Source of the DNA: Phyto melanocephala
Taxonomy: Eukaryota > Arthropoda > Insecta > Diptera > Rhinophoridae
Direction of reading: 5' to 3'
Assembly: GCA_941918925.1 (NCBI GenBank)
Contig: OW799235.1
Location: 108,269,947 to 108,333,946 of the forward strand
DNA: 64,000 nucleotides
How positions within the stretch are numbered: position 1 is the first letter of the stretch; every line of letters begins with the position of its first letter. This document shows positions 58,887 to 64,000 of the stretch, piece after piece. The notes below the pieces were generated by a model. It was not told the origin of the DNA. It worked only from the letters and a program-made list of their open reading frames with translations, and did not search any database. The position numbers and the translations under genes were made by a program.

Positions 58887-59136
58887 TTAGAAATTTTTTG
58901 GAAATACCATTTTTAAGTGCCATTTTTCTGCAGAAGTGCTTTGTATTTCTTCCTTTTGATAAAATCGCCTAAAATTTAAATATTAGAACAAGATGCTGTA
59001 CATCTTTTTTTTTTAATTTATCTAATCTTTTTTTGTTGACTAATTGCATGTTTTATCTTGTAAAAAAATTTTACATACCCTCTTAACACATGATAAATAC
59101 TCTCACGTAAGTTTTCTTCTTCTGAATTTGTAAAAC
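58887..59136 (-). CDS. candidate terminal exons of an unrecognised gene
   Basis: Two short exons: 59079-59136 (GFTNSEEENLRESIYHVLRG) and 58887-58968 (RFYQKEEIQSTSAEKWHLKM then VFPKNF-stop at 58887-58889). The 110-base intron has donor GG|GTATGT, a CTAAT branch-point-like motif and acceptor TTTAAATTTTAG|G, and the frame is kept. Upstream, 59290-59372 contains more protein-like frames, but stops in all three frames before the donor-like GAG|GTAAAT at 59265 leave the 5' part unresolved. No family is recognised. It may be a real gene end or a relic. Confidence 0.3.
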
Positions 59137-59139
59137 CTT

Positions 59140-59855
59140 TTGTTATTTTACATAAAAATACACTTATATGTTAATGACAATATTATGTAAAATTGGACAA
59201 AAGAAACATACTGCATATAAATATCAAAAAAAAAAAAGAGACAATGAAACTTGTTAAAATTTACCTCAATTATGTATTAACAACAAGGTGCCCCCATATT
59301 AAGCTCCCTTTTTTTTCTTGTAACAATACCAACAAAATTCCATTGGCCTGTTGTCTTAGTATGTGACGACAAGTTATCGTTTATGTAAAAAAAAAAAATA
59401 CATTTTTTTGTACGACATTGATTTTATAACATTTTAACCCTTTGATTACTCTTGTAGCTTACAGTTTACATAACTTTAAAATATGTTGTTATATACAGGA
59501 TGGCGATTTCTTTGTTATCGAGGAATTTTATATAATAAAGTGTCTATGAGAAGTTAATTAAAGGCCAGATGAACAGACATTTATTGTTCAATCGACAATT
59601 TACCAAACTACAAATGAATTCAAAAACTTATATGTTATTAAACTTATATGTTATTAAATAAATTTTAAAACATTAAACGATTAGTGTTGCTTAAAATGTG
59701 TGTAAGACTTGACAACTTTAGTTTTCAAAATGTAAAATTGAATTCAACCATTTGTTTTGAACAACATTTTTGTCTAAATAAAGTTTTTTTTTGCAAAATG
59801 ATACATTCCAAGGTGAATCAATCAGATGACTGCATAACTACAACAAATACAATAG
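59140..59855. other. AT-rich; possible upstream part of the candidate gene
   Basis: Minus frames over 59290-59372 read TTGQWNFVGIVTRKKRELN or RQQANGILLVLLQEKKGSL depending on phase. They are protein-like but unassignable. The rest is AT-rich. Confidence 0.3.
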
Positions 59856-59859
59856 AAAC

Positions 59860-60320
59860 AAGTAAGAGTGCTATATTCGGCGGTGCCGAATCTTATATAC
59901 CCTTCACAACGTGTAGTCATGCAATAACAATAGTTTGTATCACCATTAACTTAAAAAAAAAAAGTTTTAAAACAAATTTAAAAAAAAAATTAAAAAAAAT
60001 TTATGTATGTATGTTGTTGTTGTAATGTTGTTTTTGTGAAAAAATCGAGGTGGTCGTGGGTTTTTGCTCATATCTCAATTGTTTATGTACCGATGTTTCT
60101 GATTTGCAATACGGATCTATTCCCGAATATTTCTGATATTTTAATACCTCACCCGGGTCCAAGCGATGTAGGGGGGCTTCAAAAAGTTGATTTCAACATA
60201 CACACGGACAGACTGACAGAGCTTAATCGACTCCCGTATTCATAAGCTTTCAGAAAATATATACTTTATGGGGTCGGAAATTAAAATTGTAGAAATTTCA
60301 CACGGAATGACAAACGCATT
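59860..60320 (+). repeat. CGGCCG-family dispersed repeat, copy 8 (short)
   Basis: It starts AACAAGTAAGAGTGC at about 59859, with the hairpin as ATTCGGCGGTGCCGAAT and TATATACCCTTCACAACGTG, and goes straight from a short A-rich tract to the TGTTGTTGTAATGTTG block. The tRNA-like segment and long A/T tract of copies 2 and 6 are absent. It stops before the terminal GTGAAGGGTATA. Confidence 0.75.
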
Positions 60321-60357
60321 TTGTTAGTGTTATTGAGTACGTAAAATGTCATTATTA

Positions 60358-60413
60358 AGGCGAATTGAAACCCGTCTTTGCAATTTTTGACAGCTACTGA
60401 CAAATCGCCTTAT
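60358..60413. mobile_element. short CAAGGC-type MITE fragment
   Basis: AAGGCGAATTGAAAC and an inverse AAGGCGATTTGTC enclose about 30 bases. A further CAAGGCGAATCAAACCTGTA end lies at 60454. Confidence 0.35.
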
Positions 60414-61232
60414 ATATTAAAACAATTATTTTTGTATTTTCTATAATTTCATTCAAGGCGAATCAAACCTGTACTAGAAAATATAATTGAATGTTAAATT
60501 CGACGATAAAAAACAAGCCCAAAAAGGTTCTAATGGAAAGCAATCATATATCGAAACTACTAATAAATCAAATTTAAACACATAAATACTGGAAGCAAGT
60601 AAAGAAGAAGACACTCAGAAAGATATCGAACTCAAACAGAATTTAATTTCGCTAATGTTTTGTTTTAAGTTGACAAAGCGAATATCCTACACACTTTGCG
60701 AATAGTATTGAAGACAGTTTCCCTCATCTCAAATTTATTAGAATCCGAAAACGATTCTGATATCATCCTTTTCCTAACCACAATTTGACAAATCCAATAA
60801 AAGTGCTCCACAGATGCGTCTTCTTCGCTTATTTTAGTATTCAGAAATGTATTTAAATATAAATAAAAATTTTAATATTTTTTTTGTCAATATGGTTTTT
60901 TTATTATTTTATTGAAGGAAATAAAAAATAAATCGCCTGAACAAGGTAGAGAAAATAATGGGTCTATATTGCTGATTTTCTATAGCCTCTTGTTGTACAT
61001 CTCTTATATATCAAAATAAACTGCTAATTACGGCCAAATGTAGTAGATTTACAGACTTCAATGGTACACCTATTAAAAGATTAAGATTCTGTTGTTCCTC
61101 GGTAACTTATTTCTGAATCCACACACCACGACATTCCATTAAATATTTTCCTATACTAGTAATAATATCATGCTTTATTTGTATATGTACTTTTTTCAAA
61201 ATCTTTTTGAACAAATTATGTTTCAACACTTA

Positions 61233-61325
61233 GAGCGCACAACATGCCAACTGGGCATAAGTGTATTCCTGTTATGGGTTTGGGCTTTTAGTGCCTCTCC
61301 TTTTCAACCTAACCTAACCTAACCT
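61233..61325 (-). repeat. short dispersed repeat with TTAGG-type tract
   Basis: Inverted relative of 56931-57005. On the minus strand it starts with four GGTTA units (plus strand AACCTAACCTAACC at 61313-61325) and runs through AAACCCATAACAGG and GTTGGCATGTTGTGCGCTC. Confidence 0.65.
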
Positions 61326-61495
61326 TGATGATTCGTTTGACGAGCACTCTTAGTCGTTATTCATTGATTAAGCCACTGATGTTTTTAAAGTTTTGTATTT
61401 TTTTATTGTAAATAATTTTTAATACACAAAAGTTGCTTTTTAAAATTTCATTTTCAAATTTTTAAAAATATTTTAAAACGTAAACCAAGGCGAAT

Positions 61496-61575
61496 TCATT
61501 TGGCACTCAAAGTACTCAGCACAATAAAAAAATGAATCAGCTGATTTTCTACGGTCACCTTTTCAATCCACCTTG
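61496..61575. mobile_element. short CAAGGC-type MITE
   Basis: CAAGGCGAATTCATTTGG and an inverse CAAGGTGGATTGAAAAGG, 80 bases in all. No clear target duplication. Confidence 0.4.
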
Positions 61576-61579
61576 ATAC

Positions 61580-63235
61580 ATTCATTCTGGAATTTTTTTT
61601 TAGAAAATCAAAGCTACAGTTTGAAACTATTTTTTAAATAAGGCGTTTAAATTTTACAAAATAAACGATTTCAAAAATTTCACTATACAAATATTACATG
61701 ATATATGTTTCTTAATCATTTCAATTTTGTTTGGACAAAAAATTTGTTTGAAACACATGGGTGGTGGTGAATCTAGCCTAAAACTCAAAATATTTTTTTG
61801 GTATAAATAAATTTGTTTTCTGTCTTCCTAAGAAATAACAAAATTTAAATCAATAAATAAAAATTCCTTAAAAATAAACCGTCGTGAAAGGGTTAACAAC
61901 ACAAGCTGATGACAACGGAAATTATGCATAATTACTTCCGATTAATGTAAAAAAGAAAAGTGTGGCCTTAGTTTCATGTATTTCCATACTCAAATATCAA
62001 AGGAAAAGAAGGGAGGATGTTGATTTAATTAAAATGTTTATGTGAACATATAATCTTAAGCATGTGAGCATTTTAGTTTATAATTTTATTAAAAAATCAA
62101 CAAAATGTTCATTTGTTATGTAAACATTTCATGGCCTTATTAACAAGTTCAAGTTTGTAGACATGCAATATGAATTATTTTCTTTAGTTTTTTTTTAATC
62201 GTTTGCTTTACAAATGTAACTTAATTTTTAACTTAAAACGTAATAAGTTTGCGTGTTTTAAAAATATATAAATTTTATTCATTAAAGAAATGAATCAACA
62301 AAGTATGTGTGACAAATTATTTTAAATAATATTTTTTCTGATAAAGTTATTTAAAATTAAAATTCATTGAAAATTTTAGGTGTGGAAAATTAAATTTTCA
62401 GCAGTTTTTCAATAAATGCTAAAAGACTCATTTGTTCTGTTAACCTTGTAGTTTTTTAGAAGTATGAATTATATATTATCTCAGCTATTGGTAATAGTGG
62501 AAAATTCGTATTGTCGGACATTTTTTTCTTCCCTTTCTATTAAAGTGTAAAATTGTCTCTATTAAAAACTTTAATTTCCCTTATAACAGAAGCTTATCTG
62601 TTTACAAATGGCTCACTAGTTCTCTGTAAGGCGATTGTTTTCCTCCAGATATTTTTAACTATCCTAACTCATAGCGTTTTTTTTTTAAATTTATGATCTA
62701 ACCATCACTGGCAAAAAAAATCGCCATCATTGAATCACCTCAGACTGGATTACGATTAGGATTTTTCTTTGCCACAAAATTATTATTTTTTTAATTTGCC
62801 ACTTGCTTTTCTGTAACATAAACGTTACCCTTCTATTTTTAATAGTGTGCAAGTCACATGGTATCACTACAAAAATGAACTAAGAACTAAGCAATTTTAA
62901 GTATTTATTTTTTTGTTTAATTGTTGTCTTCCGTTTTTATTTTTCGTTGCCCCAAAAGTGCAAAAATAACGGCTTGTTTACAAAATTAATTAAATTTTTA
63001 AGGAGAATATGGTAACATTGTTGGGAGAGTGAGTGTCTTGAAATGAGAGAATGAGAAAAAATGCTATCTGTCACAATTGTATTACACTGCAATGTATTTT
63101 CAATCTCTTTACGTCTGTATTCTATTTCATCATTTAAGTGTTCTACAAATGCTAAGTTTACACTAGAATGATAAAAAATTTAAGTTCATGAGCTCACAAA
63201 TTGTATGGTATTTAATATTTATAAATTATTTATGA
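61580..63235. other. AT-rich, no gene seen
   Basis: Nothing recognised. Confidence 0.4.
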
Positions 63236-63244
63236 CATATGGCT

Positions 63245-63450
63245 TATGCGACTGTGCTTTTTGTACACCATCCCGGCGGTCCAATTTTGTACCACTTTTT
63301 TTAGCATACCCATTCTTATTTCGTCAACAGTGCGTCAAATGTTGGCTTTTAAATGATCAATATCAGCATAGACCAGAGATTTGACAAACTTTCACAAAAT
63401 TTTTTTCAAAGGTGTGAAATCACACGAACAAGGTGTCAAACTTACAGGTC
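63245..63450 (-). pseudogene. mariner transposase C-terminal fragment
   Basis: The minus strand reads VYADIDHLKANI-RTVDEIRM, then GMLKKVVQNWTAGMV with breaks. This is the mariner C-terminus (LK.NIRR.VDEIR..ML..V..NW). It is cut at the pogo-like terminal repeat that follows. Confidence 0.6.
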
Positions 63451-63465
63451 GATTTATTGATATAC

Positions 63466-64000
63466 AGTCAAATCCCGATAATTCGTAATCGCAAGGGACC
63501 GGCAATTTCTCACGAATTATAGGGGTTTTCGATTTAGCGGGGTTTCGATTTAACGGGGTTAAAATAAATTTAATACCAATAAACGGAGTTTTTCAATTTT
63601 TTTTTTACTAAAACGATAAAAATAAATATAAAAAACAATTGTTAAAAAATCATTTTCTTAACTTAAAATACATAATGTACATATTTACATTATCTAAAAT
63701 TATTTTTTAAAAAAATGAGTGATTTGCATTTGTTTCAGACTTTTCTCACGGACGTTGTCAAAGGTATTTTCTATTTTTATTAAGGAAGTAAACATTTCTT
63801 CGTCCACAGTATGATTGGAGACATAAAATTAATTTTTTAATTGCCAATTTTGGATCTTTATTCGTCATTAAGGGAACTTCGTTGCTGCCATCATCGTCGT
63901 CGTCGTTGTTGCCATCAACGTTCTGCTGTTTTTATTACGAATTATAAGTGGTAGTTAGCAAACAATGACGATTTATAAGAAGTAAAGAAGATTTTATTTG
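63466..64000 (-). mobile_element. pogo/Tigger-like transposon, transposase 3' end, runs off the window
   Basis: A terminal motif CAGTCAAATCCCGATAATTC at 63471 resembles pogo/Tigger-type ends. On the minus strand from about 63925 the frame reads NNDDDDDDGSNEVPLMTNKD and, after a single-base frameshift near 63833, VDEEMFTSLIKIENTFDNVR, EKSLKQMQITHFF. The acidic stretch followed by KQ..IT.FF is the typical pogo-like transposase C-terminus. The rest lies beyond 64000. Confidence 0.65.

Overview
The window looks like a gene-poor, AT-rich stretch of a higher-fly (Brachycera, probably calyptrate) nuclear genome. The evidence is short GT-AG introns, a tandem cluster of insect CheB/DUF1091-type secreted-protein genes, and a dense load of insect transposon debris: mariner, Tc1, pogo, hAT, Helitron-like elements, tRNA-derived SINEs and MITEs. 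No bacterial, organellar or viral genes are seen. The fly assignment is inference from family content; the species cannot be read from the sequence.

The only well-supported host genes are three four-exon paralogues on the minus strand, at 7805-9410, 16945-19085 and 23668-25151. Each has a signal-peptide exon, a small exon of about 61 codons, a 57-codon exon and a 51-codon last exon (stop included), all joined in phase 0. Copies 2 and 3 are intact (191 and 190 aa). Copy 1 has an in-frame TGA at the end of exon 2 and a GC where the other copies have the GT donor, so it is probably a recent pseudogene. All three have a TATA-like box 42-51 bases before the ATG. They read as a chemosensory (CheB-like, ML/GM2-AP fold) lipid-binding protein cluster. 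A weaker candidate host gene (58151-59136, minus) rests on one clean intron and an 82-codon open frame.

Region by region. 1-7600: mariner scrap, a 1.35-kb hAT-like element with subterminal ACCGGT boxes and a nested MITE, a Helitron-like 3' end, and the first copy of a dominant dispersed repeat called here the CGGCCG family. 7600-25200: the CheB-like cluster, separated by SINEs, two mariner wrecks, MITEs, a Helitron-like insertion in an intron and a large nested inverted-repeat complex. 25200-31300: a deleted mariner, two more Helitron-like copies with expanded internal repeats, and CGGCCG-family copies. 31300-45000: a tRNA-like SINE, TIR elements, CGGCCG-family copies in both orientations, and a rearranged Tc1 element. 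45000-64000: a hAT transposase relic, mariner MITEs (one inside another repeat, one in the middle of a palindrome), a short TTAGG-bearing repeat, the weak gene candidate, and a pogo-like transposon running off the right edge.

Nothing here amounts to a clearly new biological system. The items most worth following up are the graded state of the CheB-like cluster, with a 34-base identical patch between copies; the in-frame 159-base repeat ORF inside an intron; the Helitron-like family whose internal unit number runs 2, 3, 5; and the MITE sitting at the centre of a palindrome.
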